Assembly: GCA_965198855.1 (NCBI GenBank)
Contig: CBDAPZ010000001.1
Span: 2,914,001 to 2,978,000, forward strand
Direction of reading: 5' to 3'
Source of the DNA: BOG-908 sp965198855
GTDB lineage: Bacteria; Pseudomonadota; Alphaproteobacteria; Acetobacterales; Acetobacteraceae
DNA length: 64,000 bases
In this document: one piece after another, positions 43,520-52,070 of the stretch
How positions within the stretch are numbered: position 1 is the stretch's first letter
How the letters are laid out: each line of letters begins with the position of its first letter
The notes under the pieces: generated by a model
Told to the model about the DNA's origin: nothing
Databases searched by the model: none
Seen by the model: only the letters and a program-made list of their open reading frames with translations
Program-made: the position numbers and the translations under genes

Positions 43520-45241
43520 ATGACCAGATCGACAGCGGATTATCTCGCCGAAGCCCTGCAGCAGGCTGGTGTCAAACGGATCTACGGCGTCGTGGGCGAC
43601 TCGCTGAACGGCTTCACCGATTCGTTACGGCGGATGAAGACCATCGAATGGATACATATGCGGCACGAGGAGAGTGCCGCCTTCGCCGCGGGCGCAGAAG
43701 CGCATCTCACCGGCGAACTCGCCGTATGCTGCGGCAGTTGCGGCCCAGGCAATCTGCACTTGATCAACGGCTTGTTCGACTGCCACCGCAGCGGCGTCCC
43801 CGTGCTCGCCATCGCCGCCCATATCCCGAGCACGGAAATCGGCCTCGACTACTTCCAGGCCACGCACCCGGAAAGCCTGTTTAAGGAATGCTCGCACTAC
43901 GTCGAGCTCGTCTCACGCCCCGAGCTCCTGCCGCAGATCCTGCTGCGTGCGATGCGCATGGCGGTGGCAAAGCGCGGCGTGGCCGTCGTGGTCATACCAG
44001 GCGACGTGGCGCTCAAACCTCAAGCTGCCGCGGTTCCGCCCTGGCTGGTGCCCAGCAAGCCGATCATCCAGCCGGCCCCGGCCGATATGCAGCTTCTGGC
44101 GGACCTCCTGAACAAGGGCTCGCGGATCACCCTGATGTGCGGCGCCGGCTGCGAAGGTGCCCATGACGAGGTTGTAGCCCTGGCCGCCAAGCTGAAGGCG
44201 CCGATCGTCCATTCGCTGCGCGGCAAGGAGTTTCTGGAATACGATAACCCTTATGATGTGGGCATGACAGGCCTGGTAGGGTTCGCATCCGGCTACAAGG
44301 CGATGAAGAACTGCGACACGCTCCTGCTTCTCGGCACCGATTTCCCCTATCGGCAATTCTATCCCGAGGGCGCTGTCATCGCACAGATCGACATCAGGCC
44401 TGAAGCCTTGGGCAATCGCTGTCCACTTGATCTAGGCCTGATCGGCAGCGTCAAGGCGACACTGGACGCGTTGCAGCCGATGCTCACCGAGAAAAACGAT
44501 ACCGCCCATTTGGACGATGCCCTCGCCGACTACAAGACCGCGCGCCGGCATCTTGACGCGCTCGCGGAGAGCAACCCGCACAGCCACCTCATCCATCCGC
44601 AATATGTCACACGGCTGGTCAGCGAATTGGCCGATAACGACGCCATTTTCACCTGCGATGTCGGCACACCGATTGCCTGGACCGCACGATACCTGCAGGT
44701 GAACGGCAAGCGGCGGATCATCGGATCGTTCAATCACGGCTCCATGGCGAACGCCATGTTGCATGCCATCGGCGCACAGGCCGCCTTTCCGGACCGCCAG
44801 GTCATTTCGTTTTCAGGCGATGGCGGTTTCACCATGATGATGGGCGAGTTCGTCACCCTGATACAGACCGGCCTGCCGGTGAAAATCGTGGTCCTGAATA
44901 ACGGCACGCTCGGTTTCGTAGAACTCGAAATGAAAGCCGGTGGTTTCGTCGACGTCAATTGCGACCTCAAGAATCCCAATTTCGCCGCGATGGCCGAGGC
45001 CATGGGTATCAAGGCGATCCGTGTCGAACAGCCGCAGGAACTCAAGGGCGCGATCACTGCGTTCCTGGCGCATGACGGCCCGGCTTTGCTCGATGTCGTC
45101 AGCGCCCGGCAGGAACTGGTGATGCCGCCCGTGACCACGCTGGATGAGGCACATCATTTCGGCCTCTTCATGATGCGCGCCGTGCTGGATGGCCGCGGCG
45201 GCGAGCTTATCCACCTTGCGAAAGAGAACCTGACGCGCTGA
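43520..45241 (+). CDS. poxB: pyruvate:ubiquinone oxidoreductase (pyruvate dehydrogenase, quinone)
   Basis: A 573-residue ThDP/FAD enzyme (E. coli PoxB is 572). The N-terminal ThDP activation Glu is in MRHEESAAFAAGAEA, the FAD region includes VIPGDVALKP and LLLLGTDFPYRQFYPEG, the ThDP-Mg motif is SGDGGFTMMMGEF...VLNN, and the C-terminus FGLFMMRAVLDGRGGELIHLAKENL matches the membrane-binding tail of PoxB. It oxidises pyruvate to acetate and CO2 and reduces ubiquinone at the inner membrane. ATG 43520 behind GGGAG. Followed after 31 bp by the bd oxidase genes, the natural electron acceptor pathway. Confidence 0.92.
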   Translation: MTRSTADYLAEALQQAGVKRIYGVVGDSLNGFTDSLRRMKTIEWIHMRHEESAAFAAGAEAHLTGELAVCCGSCGPGNLHLINGLFDCHRSGVPVLAIAAHIPSTEIGLDYFQATHPESLFKECSHYVELVSRPELLPQILLRAMRMAVAKRGVAVVVIPGDVALKPQAAAVPPWLVPSKPIIQPAPADMQLLADLLNKGSRITLMCGAGCEGAHDEVVALAAKLKAPIVHSLRGKEFLEYDNPYDVGMTGLVGFASGYKAMKNCDTLLLLGTDFPYRQFYPEGAVIAQIDIRPEALGNRCPLDLGLIGSVKATLDALQPMLTEKNDTAHLDDALADYKTARRHLDALAESNPHSHLIHPQYVTRLVSELADNDAIFTCDVGTPIAWTARYLQVNGKRRIIGSFNHGSMANAMLHAIGAQAAFPDRQVISFSGDGGFTMMMGEFVTLIQTGLPVKIVVLNNGTLGFVELEMKAGGFVDVNCDLKNPNFAAMAEAMGIKAIRVEQPQELKGAITAFLAHDGPALLDVVSARQELVMPPVTTLDEAHHFGLFMMRAVLDGRGGELIHLAKENLTR

Positions 45242-45272
45242 CTTAGGTCTCGAGCATGAAAGGATTTCGGCA

Positions 45273-46676
45273 ATGGAGGTGACTGCGCTGCTGCTCTCGC
45301 GCCTGCAGTTCGGCTTCACGGTCTCTTTCCACATCATCTTCCCCTCCTTCACCATCGGCCTCGGCGCCTGGCTGGTGGTGCTGGAAGCGCTGCATCTGAC
45401 ATCCGGCCATCCCGTCTATCGGCGCCTCTTCGATTTCTGGCTGAAGATCTTTGGTGTCACCTTCGGGCTTGGGGTCGTTTCGGGCATCGTCATGGCTTTC
45501 GAGTTCGGCACCAACTGGAGCCGCCTCTCCGAAGCAACGGGGCCGATCCAGGGTCCGCTCCTGGCCTATGAGAGTTTTACCGCCTTTGCGCTGGAAGCTT
45601 CATTTTTCGGCGTGCTGATCTTCGGCCGCAATCGGGTGTCACGAGGCAGCTACTTTCTGTCCACCGTCATGGTCGCCTTGGGCACCACCTTCAGCGCTTT
45701 CTGGATCATGGTGAATAATAGTTGGATGCAGGCGCCTGTCGGCTACACTTTGCGCGACGGCATCTACGTGCCTACCGATTGGACGGCCATTGTTTTCAGC
45801 CCGGTCGTCTGGGTGCGTTTCCCGCATATGCTGATTGCCGCCTATCTCACCGGCGCTTTTTGCGTCGCGGCCACCGGCGCGTGGTATCGGCTGCGTCATA
45901 GCTACGCGTCCGAAAGCCGCGTCATGTTGCGGATGGGCCTGTTTCTCGCGGCCGTGCTGGTGCCGGGGCAGTTGCTGTTCGGCCATCTCAACGGCGATTA
46001 TGTGCATGAGCGGCAGCCAGCCAAATTCGCCGCAATCGAAGCGCGCTGGCATGACGAGCAGCCAGCCTCCGAAGTACTGCTCGCCATCCCTGACGAGCAT
46101 ACGCAAAGCAACCACTACGAACTGAAGATCCCTTATCTCGGCAGCCTCATTGCAAGCATGCGGCTGAATTCGAAAGAAGTTGGCCTCACCGACTTTCCAG
46201 ATGCGAACCGGCCGCCTGTCGCCATTCCATTCTTCACCTTCCGTATCATGGTCGCCTGCGGATTGCTGATGATGGGCATCGCCTGGCTCGGAACGCTTGC
46301 AGAACTCAGCGAAAGCATTGATCGGCATCCATTGCTGCTCTGGTCGATCTTCCTCAGTTTTGTGCTTCCCTTTGCTGCCACGCTCACCGGCTGGTTTACC
46401 GCCGAGATTGGTCGCCAGCCCTGGACCGTCTACGGCATGCTGCGCACGCGCGATGCCGTGACACCGAATCTGACCGTGGGTGAAACGCTCACCACCTTGG
46501 TTTTCTTCGGCCTCATCTACATTCTCATCTTCAGTTTCGGCACGCTTTTCATCTACCGCCTCCTGCGCGCGGGCCCATCGGAGGACGCTCCCACGCCCAC
46601 GAACCCCAAGCGGCCTTTGGCGCTTGCAGGCGGCAGTCCGGACGCGCAGCCTCAAGCTGGGCTGCCATCGCTGTGA
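45273..46676 (+). CDS. cydA: cytochrome bd-type (cyanide-insensitive) ubiquinol oxidase subunit I
   Basis: A 467-residue inner-membrane subunit. Heme ligands are visible: H20 (SFHIIFPSF), the second His in RFPHMLIAAYL, and Met in FRIMVACG; the glutamates in FALEASFFG and the quinol site GRQPWTVYG (AEIGRQPW) are kept. The Q loop after ERQPAKFAAIEARW is short, the form found in the CIO branch. With CydB it oxidises ubiquinol and reduces oxygen to water. TGA overlaps the GTG of the next gene; encoded directly after poxB. Confidence 0.94.
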   Translation: MEVTALLLSRLQFGFTVSFHIIFPSFTIGLGAWLVVLEALHLTSGHPVYRRLFDFWLKIFGVTFGLGVVSGIVMAFEFGTNWSRLSEATGPIQGPLLAYESFTAFALEASFFGVLIFGRNRVSRGSYFLSTVMVALGTTFSAFWIMVNNSWMQAPVGYTLRDGIYVPTDWTAIVFSPVVWVRFPHMLIAAYLTGAFCVAATGAWYRLRHSYASESRVMLRMGLFLAAVLVPGQLLFGHLNGDYVHERQPAKFAAIEARWHDEQPASEVLLAIPDEHTQSNHYELKIPYLGSLIASMRLNSKEVGLTDFPDANRPPVAIPFFTFRIMVACGLLMMGIAWLGTLAELSESIDRHPLLLWSIFLSFVLPFAATLTGWFTAEIGRQPWTVYGMLRTRDAVTPNLTVGETLTTLVFFGLIYILIFSFGTLFIYRLLRAGPSEDAPTPTNPKRPLALAGGSPDAQPQAGLPSL

Positions 46677-47665
46677 TCACATTCTGGGTTGCGGCCTTGG
46701 CAGTCGTCACGCTGCTTTATGTGCTGCTGGACGGGTTCGACTTGGGTGTCGGCATCCTCTTCGGCTTCACCCGTAATGAAGCATTCCGCGCGCGCATGCT
46801 CAGCGCGATCGCGCCGGTGTGGGATGGCAACGAAACCTGGCTTGTTCTTGCGGGCACAGTGCTGTTCGGCGCCTTCCCCAAAGTCTACGCCACCTTGCTG
46901 TCGGCATTCTATCTGCCGATCATCCTGATGCTTGGCGGCCTGATCCTGCGCGGCGTCGCCTTCGAGTTTCGTTACAAGGCAACCAGCACGCGCTGGATCT
47001 GGGATTTCGGCTTCTGCGCCGGCTCGCTCGTCGCGAGTTTCGTGCAGGGCACGGCCATCGGTGCCCTGGCAAAGGGCTTGCCGTTGCAGGATGGGCATTA
47101 CGTCGGCGGCCCTTTCGGATGGCTCAGCTGGTTCGCCTGCCTGTGCGGTGTCGGCCTATGCTTCGGTTACGCACTGCTCGGCGCGAGCTGGCTGGTGAGC
47201 AAAGGCGAAGGTGCATTGCGCGACAAGGCTTATGCGTTGTTGCCGATGCTGACGCAGTGCGTCTTCGGCCTGCTTGCCGTAGCCTTCATAACCGCCTTGA
47301 GCAGCAATCTACGCATCATGCATCGGTGGCTCGACCGGCCTTATCTGGTGATTTTCCCGATCATCGGTGCCGTCGCCGCTGTCATCCTCATCAGGAGCAT
47401 ACTGAAAAGAGATGATTTACAACCTTTCCGAATGACCATGCTGATTTTCATATCAGCGTTCTTAACCATGGCAATCTCGTTTTGGCCTTACATGATCCCG
47501 TTTTCCATCACGATCGCGCAGGCAGCCGCACCTCCGGAGAGCTTGCATTTCATGTTCTGGGGCGCCGGGCTTTGCGTGCTGCCGCTGACACTCGCCTACA
47601 CCGCGCTCGTCTATCGCGTCTTCCGCGGCAAGATCCTGGACACCGAACATGAAGCTGCCGAATAG
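46673..47665 (+). CDS. cydB: cytochrome bd-type ubiquinol oxidase subunit II
   Basis: A 330-residue, eight-helix inner-membrane protein with the CydB signature opening (LLDGFDLGVGILFGFTRNE) and WDGNETWLVLAGTVLFGAFPKVYA. It pairs with the preceding subunit I. GTG start at 46673, inside the stop of cydA, so translation is coupled. The operon ends in repeat I. Confidence 0.94.
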   Translation: MITFWVAALAVVTLLYVLLDGFDLGVGILFGFTRNEAFRARMLSAIAPVWDGNETWLVLAGTVLFGAFPKVYATLLSAFYLPIILMLGGLILRGVAFEFRYKATSTRWIWDFGFCAGSLVASFVQGTAIGALAKGLPLQDGHYVGGPFGWLSWFACLCGVGLCFGYALLGASWLVSKGEGALRDKAYALLPMLTQCVFGLLAVAFITALSSNLRIMHRWLDRPYLVIFPIIGAVAAVILIRSILKRDDLQPFRMTMLIFISAFLTMAISFWPYMIPFSITIAQAAAPPESLHFMFWGAGLCVLPLTLAYTALVYRVFRGKILDTEHEAAE

Positions 47666-47725
47666 GACCGCGACAGCCACATAAAAGTCTTTTGTTTCTT
47701 TTCTTCAGAAAAGAAGATCTTCCTT
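47666..47725. repeat. intergenic palindromic repeat, copy I
   Basis: Immediately after the cydB stop: ACCGCGACAGCCACATAAAAG, TCTTTTG, then palindrome TTCTTTTCTTCAGAAAAGAA. Right half of the full repeat, plus orientation. Confidence 0.86.
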
Positions 47726-47744
47726 CAAGCTGGAGCTCTCATCA

Positions 47745-48566
47745 ATGTCCATCCTGACCCTAAAAGACGGCACCACCCTCTTCTACAACGACTGGGGGAC
47801 CGGCCAGCCAGTCGTCTTCAGCCACGGCTGGCCCCTCAGCGCCGACGCTTTCGAAGACCAGATGTTCTTCCTCGTTTCGCACGGCTATCGCTGCATTGCG
47901 CATGATCGCCGTGGACATGGCCGATCGAGCCAGCCCTGGTTCGGCAACGACATGGACACCTATGCCGATGATCTTGCCCAGCTGACGGAAGCGCTCGATC
48001 TGCACGACGCCGTTCATGTCGGCCATTCGACGGGCGGTGGCGAGGTTGCGCGTTATATCGGCCGCCACGGTACGAAGCGGGTTGCCAAAGCGGTACTGAT
48101 CGGCGCGGTGCCGCCGGTCATGGTGCTCAGCGAGGCCAATCCGAGTGGCCTGCCGATGAAGGTATTCGACGATATCCGGGCGGGTGTCGTCAAAGACAGG
48201 TCGCAATTCTTCAAGGATCTTTCCGTGCCGTTCTACGGCTATAATCGCGACGGTGCGGTCGCCTCCAGCGGTGTCCGGGAGTCATTCTGGTTGCAGGGCA
48301 TGATGTGCGGGTTTCCGGCTTCTTACTTCTGTATCAAGGCGTTTTCGGAGACCGACATGACCGAGGATCTGAAGCGCTTCGACATTCCAACGCTATTGCT
48401 TCATGGCGACGACGATCAGATCGTGCCGATCGGCGCCGCCGCCCTGCGCTCGGTGGAACTGGTGCCGGGCGCTGAACTGCAGGTGTTCAAGGGCGGCGCG
48501 CATGGCATGTGCACGACAGAGAAAGACAAGGTGAATGCGGCGTTGTTGGCGTTCTTGCGCACGTAG
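47745..48566 (+). CDS. alpha/beta hydrolase, non-heme chloroperoxidase/esterase-like
   Basis: A 273-residue alpha/beta hydrolase. Catalytic triad: Ser in VHVGHSTGGGE, Asp in LHGDDDQIVPI, and the His in KGGAHGMCTTEKD; the oxyanion region is SHGWPLSADAF. Sequence pattern matches the cofactor-free haloperoxidase/perhydrolase group (active Ser in GHSTGG). Substrate unknown. Lies downstream of cydAB but separated by repeat I, so it need not be co-regulated. Confidence 0.9.
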   Translation: MSILTLKDGTTLFYNDWGTGQPVVFSHGWPLSADAFEDQMFFLVSHGYRCIAHDRRGHGRSSQPWFGNDMDTYADDLAQLTEALDLHDAVHVGHSTGGGEVARYIGRHGTKRVAKAVLIGAVPPVMVLSEANPSGLPMKVFDDIRAGVVKDRSQFFKDLSVPFYGYNRDGAVASSGVRESFWLQGMMCGFPASYFCIKAFSETDMTEDLKRFDIPTLLLHGDDDQIVPIGAAALRSVELVPGAELQVFKGGAHGMCTTEKDKVNAALLAFLRT

Positions 48567-48573
48567 CTGCGAT

Positions 48574-48627
48574 AGGAAGAAAGCGGGTCAGCAACACACT
48601 ATTCTGTATCCGGAATGCTTCTTTCCT
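48574..48627. repeat. degenerate copy K of the intergenic repeat (outer arms only)
   Basis: AGGAAGAAAGC at 48574-48584 and its exact inverse GCTTCTTTCCT at 48617-48627, 32 bp apart. The internal palindromes are lost. It covers the stop of the cerR-like gene (48599) and lies between convergent genes, so it may serve as a terminator for both. Confidence 0.6.
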
Positions 48628-49543
48628 GGCCTCGCGAGGCGTGCAGCCCGACCGCAAGCTCCACGCCAGGTTGCCATAGCAGGGGCGATGGCCGCAGCGT
48701 CTGATCCGGCCGCCAGTCGCGGTAAAGGATTTCGCGCGCTTTTCCCGCACCGAACAGGGCTGGCGTACGACTTAGCGCAGACCACCCATCGGCAGCGTGG
48801 CCGGCCGCCAAGAGGAAGGAGTCGGGTATCGTGACGAAGCGCGGTTTGGCGTCTTGGCTGGCGGCGCTGACGATGTCGCGCCAGCCATGGCCGTCCAATG
48901 CCGCATCGGAGAGTTCGTGCAGGATCGCTGATGGCCCTGGCGCACAGAAGGCAACGACAGCAGCGGCTACGTCCGCCACGTGGATCATCGACAATCGTGG
49001 TTCCGGGGCTGCTGGCACGAGCACGACAGGCAGGCTGGCCAGGCGGAGCAGAGACCGGGTGGCTTCGTCCCCGGGCCCATACACCACGCCTGGTCGCAGG
49101 ATCACCCATTGGGTGCTCCCTAGGGCCATTTTGACGGCCTCTTCTCCGGCGCATTTGCTGGCGGCGTAGGGTGACAGTTCGGGCCGTCGCGCCGCCTGCG
49201 ACGAGAGCAGGATGAAACGGGAACGGGGCGCTTCGCGAGCGGCAATTTCAGCGAGATGTGCGGTTGCATCCCGGTTGATGGGCAGAAAGGCGCGCGCATC
49301 GCGGCCGCGGATGGTGCCGGCGGCGTGCACGACCGCGTCGGCGCCTTGGACCAGGTGGACCAAAGCTGTTTCATCTTCGAGGTCACCCAGCACCAGTTCG
49401 ATAGGGGTGTTCGCAAGCGATGGATGTGTAGGGTCGCGGCGCACCAGCATCCTGACGTGCCATCCGGCGGAAGCGAGGGCTGCGGCACAGGCGCGGCCGA
49501 TAAAGCCGGTGCCGCCGGTGAGTGCGACGGTGGCGCGGGTCAA
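48599..49543 (-). CDS. cerR: NAD(P)-dependent extended SDR, probable ceramide reductase (CerR-like)
   Basis: A 314-residue NAD-dependent epimerase/dehydratase-type oxidoreductase. Rossmann motif GGTGFIG (10-16) and catalytic Y126/K130 (YAASK) are present. In Caulobacter the equivalent cluster member reduces the 3-oxo group of the acylated long-chain base. Assignment rests on context: it overlaps the acyl-ACP synthetase-like gene by 4 bp and ends a ceramide operon. It could instead be an unrelated SDR, but position makes CerR most likely. The 3' end runs into repeat K. Confidence 0.78.
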   Translation of the reverse strand: MTRATVALTGGTGFIGRACAAALASAGWHVRMLVRRDPTHPSLANTPIELVLGDLEDETALVHLVQGADAVVHAAGTIRGRDARAFLPINRDATAHLAEIAAREAPRSRFILLSSQAARRPELSPYAASKCAGEEAVKMALGSTQWVILRPGVVYGPGDEATRSLLRLASLPVVLVPAAPEPRLSMIHVADVAAAVVAFCAPGPSAILHELSDAALDGHGWRDIVSAASQDAKPRFVTIPDSFLLAAGHAADGWSALSRTPALFGAGKAREILYRDWRPDQTLRPSPLLWQPGVELAVGLHASRGQERSIPDTE

Positions 49544-51291
49544 GCCGGCTGGGTGGCGGGACTGCTCAGGGTGCCGGCCAGATAGCTGCGCCGCGCTGCC
49601 GACCGGCTGAGCTTGCCGGACGACGTGTAGGGCAGCGTGTTGGCAGGTACCAGGATGACCCGACCATCGAGCCCATGCTCCGAACGCACGGAGTCGCCGA
49701 TGGCCGCCGCGAGCGTCTGCGCCAAATGCCCTTGCGTGCCGGAGCGGGCTTCTGCGGCCACAACCAGCACCTCCTGGCCATTCTCTTCGACCGAGAAGGC
49801 GGCCACGTCACCGGTGCGGATGCCGGGCACCGCGTGTTCGACCGTCCATTCGAGATCTTGCGGCCACACATTCCGGCCGTTGATGATGATCAGGTCCTTG
49901 GCCCGCCCGGTAATGACCAGGGCGCCATTGAGCCAGTAGCCGAGATCGCCGGTATCGAGCCAGCCTTCGGCGGAGAGCACGGCCTCGGTGTGCGAGGCCT
50001 CGCCATCATAGCCGCGCATCAGGCTGGGTCCGCGGGCATAGAGCCGACCGACCTGCCGTTCGCCCAGCACGATCCCGGTCTCGCCGCGTATCTCTACCTC
50101 GTGCTCAGGCAGGGGAATGCCGCAGACCACGAGGGTGCGGGCGCGGCTGGCGTCACCGACGGGGCTGACGGCGATATTGTCTTGTTCCAGGCGATCCAGG
50201 TCCAGCGTGTCGGTCTGCAGGCCGCGTCCGAGAGGTGCGATGCTAATGGCCAGGGTGGCTTCGGCCATGCCGTAGCTGGGCAGGAAGGCGTTCGGGTTGA
50301 AACCCTTGGCGGCATAGGTTTCGGCAAAAAGGTTCAGCACGGCGGGGCGTATCATGTCGCCGCCAATGCCCGCGACCCGCCAGCAGGAGAGATCGAGTGC
50401 GAGGCCCTGGGCCTGCTTTGCGCGGCGGACGCAGAGATCGAAGCCGAAGCTGGGGCTGTAGGCGATGGTACAGCGCTGCTCGGAGATCAGCGACAGCCAC
50501 AGCATGGGGCGCCTGGCGAAATCCTGGGTAGCGATCAGGTCGATGGTGAGCTGGCCTGCCATCGGGCAGATCAGGAAGCCGAGCAGACCCATGTCGTGAT
50601 AAAGCGGCAACCACGAAATGGTGCGGTCGCCCGGCCGCATCTTCAGGCCGTGGCGGAGCAAGGCGCATACATTGGCCATCGCCGCCTGATGATCGACCAT
50701 GACGCCGAGCGGGAACCGCGTGCTCCCGGAGGAGAACTGCAGATAGGCGGTAGAATTGGGGTCGATGTCCGGCAGGGGTTTACGGTCCAGGGCCGACAGG
50801 GAAGCGACTGTGCAACACAGGCGTAGATCGGTCTGCTCGCTAAGCGGCGCCAGCCATTCGATGAGGTTTGCGGGTGCGAGCAGGCAGGCGGCCCGCATCT
50901 GCAGGACGAAGCGGCTCGTGCGTTCCAGGTATGCGTCACGCCCGCCGAACGCCGTGGGCAGTGGGATCGGCGCGGGAATAAGCCCGGCGTATTGGCACGC
51001 GAAGAAGGCGGTGACGAAATCAGGGCTCGTTTCCGCCACCAAGGCAACGCGCTCGCCAGCCTGCAATCCGGCGCCGAGCAGACGGCCGGCGAGATCCAGC
51101 GCGTCGCGCTGAAGCTGCGCATAGGTCAGCGCTGTGACCACTTCGCCTTTGACGGAATAGAAATTCAGGCCGGTGCGACCGTGCGCCGCGTAATCGAGCG
51201 CATCGAGCATGGTGGAGAAGTCACCCAGGCGCATCGGCTGGCCGCTCGCAGTGGGCGTGGGCGTCGCGAAAGAGACCGGCATGTGGTTCAT
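49540..51291 (-). CDS. fatty acyl-AMP ligase-like acyl-ACP synthetase of the ceramide operon
   Basis: A 583-residue member of the ANL adenylating superfamily, FAAL-like branch. AMP-binding motifs: LQFSSGSTRFPLGVMVDH (P-loop), SYGMAEATLAIS, EGWLDTGDLGYW, and the C-terminal Lys region TSSGKLSRS. It would charge a fatty acid, most likely onto the ACP encoded next to spt, for the sphingolipid pathway (the AcpS role in Caulobacter). It overlaps both neighbours by 4 bp. Confidence 0.83.
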   Translation of the reverse strand: MNHMPVSFATPTPTASGQPMRLGDFSTMLDALDYAAHGRTGLNFYSVKGEVVTALTYAQLQRDALDLAGRLLGAGLQAGERVALVAETSPDFVTAFFACQYAGLIPAPIPLPTAFGGRDAYLERTSRFVLQMRAACLLAPANLIEWLAPLSEQTDLRLCCTVASLSALDRKPLPDIDPNSTAYLQFSSGSTRFPLGVMVDHQAAMANVCALLRHGLKMRPGDRTISWLPLYHDMGLLGFLICPMAGQLTIDLIATQDFARRPMLWLSLISEQRCTIAYSPSFGFDLCVRRAKQAQGLALDLSCWRVAGIGGDMIRPAVLNLFAETYAAKGFNPNAFLPSYGMAEATLAISIAPLGRGLQTDTLDLDRLEQDNIAVSPVGDASRARTLVVCGIPLPEHEVEIRGETGIVLGERQVGRLYARGPSLMRGYDGEASHTEAVLSAEGWLDTGDLGYWLNGALVITGRAKDLIIINGRNVWPQDLEWTVEHAVPGIRTGDVAAFSVEENGQEVLVVAAEARSGTQGHLAQTLAAAIGDSVRSEHGLDGRVILVPANTLPYTSSGKLSRSAARRSYLAGTLSSPATQPA

Positions 51292-52070
51292 GCGGCGCTC
51301 CTGCGAGCGAAAATCGTTTCTACCAATACGAGATCCTCAGGCTTATCGACATCCACCGCAGCCTCGGCGAAAGGCATTTCGACGACCGCCAGGTGCTGCC
51401 CGGTGCGTGCGCTCAGGAGGCGGAGCATGCCGTCCAGGGTCGCCAATCGTAAGGCATACGGAAGCAGAGCCCGAAAGCCAAGCAGCCGTGCGAGCTTGAG
51501 CGGTCGTTTGCGATCCTGCTCAAGGCGTTCCCAGAACCGCACGGCGCCTGTGGCACCCGGGGTACAGAGCAGAAAAAGATTGCAGCCACTGAACGCACCG
51601 TCACGAAACCGCAGCCAGGTGCGTTTGGTCTCGGGGAACGCAGCCCGGATAATTGTCGAACGCGCAATCGCGGCGATTACGTCCGTGCCAGGCACCCGGG
51701 CTGCCAACACATGGGACACCATGGCTGGCGTCAGTAGCGGATGATCGGCCGTGGTGATGAGCAGCGGTGTTCCGAACCTCGTCAGCATGGCGCCGACACT
51801 ACGGCTCGGGCTCGATTCGGCGTCACACGTGATGATCTTGCCGTCGCCGTTGAAACCATTGACCAATTGGGCAGCGTTCTGCGCGCAGACCACGATGCGG
51901 CCGATCTGTCCACAGGCACGCAGCGTGCCCAGGACATGGGACAGCATCGGCACGCCGGCGATCGGCACCAGCGCCTTGTGGGTAGTGCCGGCGGCCGCCG
52001 CCAACGGGTCGAGCTGACCGGCGCGCGAGCCGGCGAGCACGATCGCGGTGATACCCTCGGTCGAATTCAC
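51288..52070 (-). CDS. MobA-like/NTP_transf_3 nucleotidyltransferase in the ceramide operon
   Basis: A 260-residue GT-A-type nucleotidyltransferase: AIVLAGSRAGQLDPL, THKALVPIAGVPML (conserved Lys), ITTADHPLLTP (metal Asp) and AAVDVDKPEDLVL. It would activate a small phosphate or base with NTP. It overlaps the bCerS-like and acyl ligase genes by 4 bp each, so it must be translated with them. The substrate is not known; a CDP- or CMP-activated polar head group for sphingolipids is a possibility, not a finding. Confidence 0.75.
   Translation of the reverse strand: MNSTEGITAIVLAGSRAGQLDPLAAAAGTTHKALVPIAGVPMLSHVLGTLRACGQIGRIVVCAQNAAQLVNGFNGDGKIITCDAESSPSRSVGAMLTRFGTPLLITTADHPLLTPAMVSHVLAARVPGTDVIAAIARSTIIRAAFPETKRTWLRFRDGAFSGCNLFLLCTPGATGAVRFWERLEQDRKRPLKLARLLGFRALLPYALRLATLDGMLRLLSARTGQHLAVVEMPFAEAAVDVDKPEDLVLVETIFARRSAA

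Noticed and set aside
51288..52070. MobA molybdenum cofactor guanylyltransferase
   Set aside because: Shares the fold only; LAGG motif is altered (LAGSRAGQL) and there are no molybdenum cofactor genes here.
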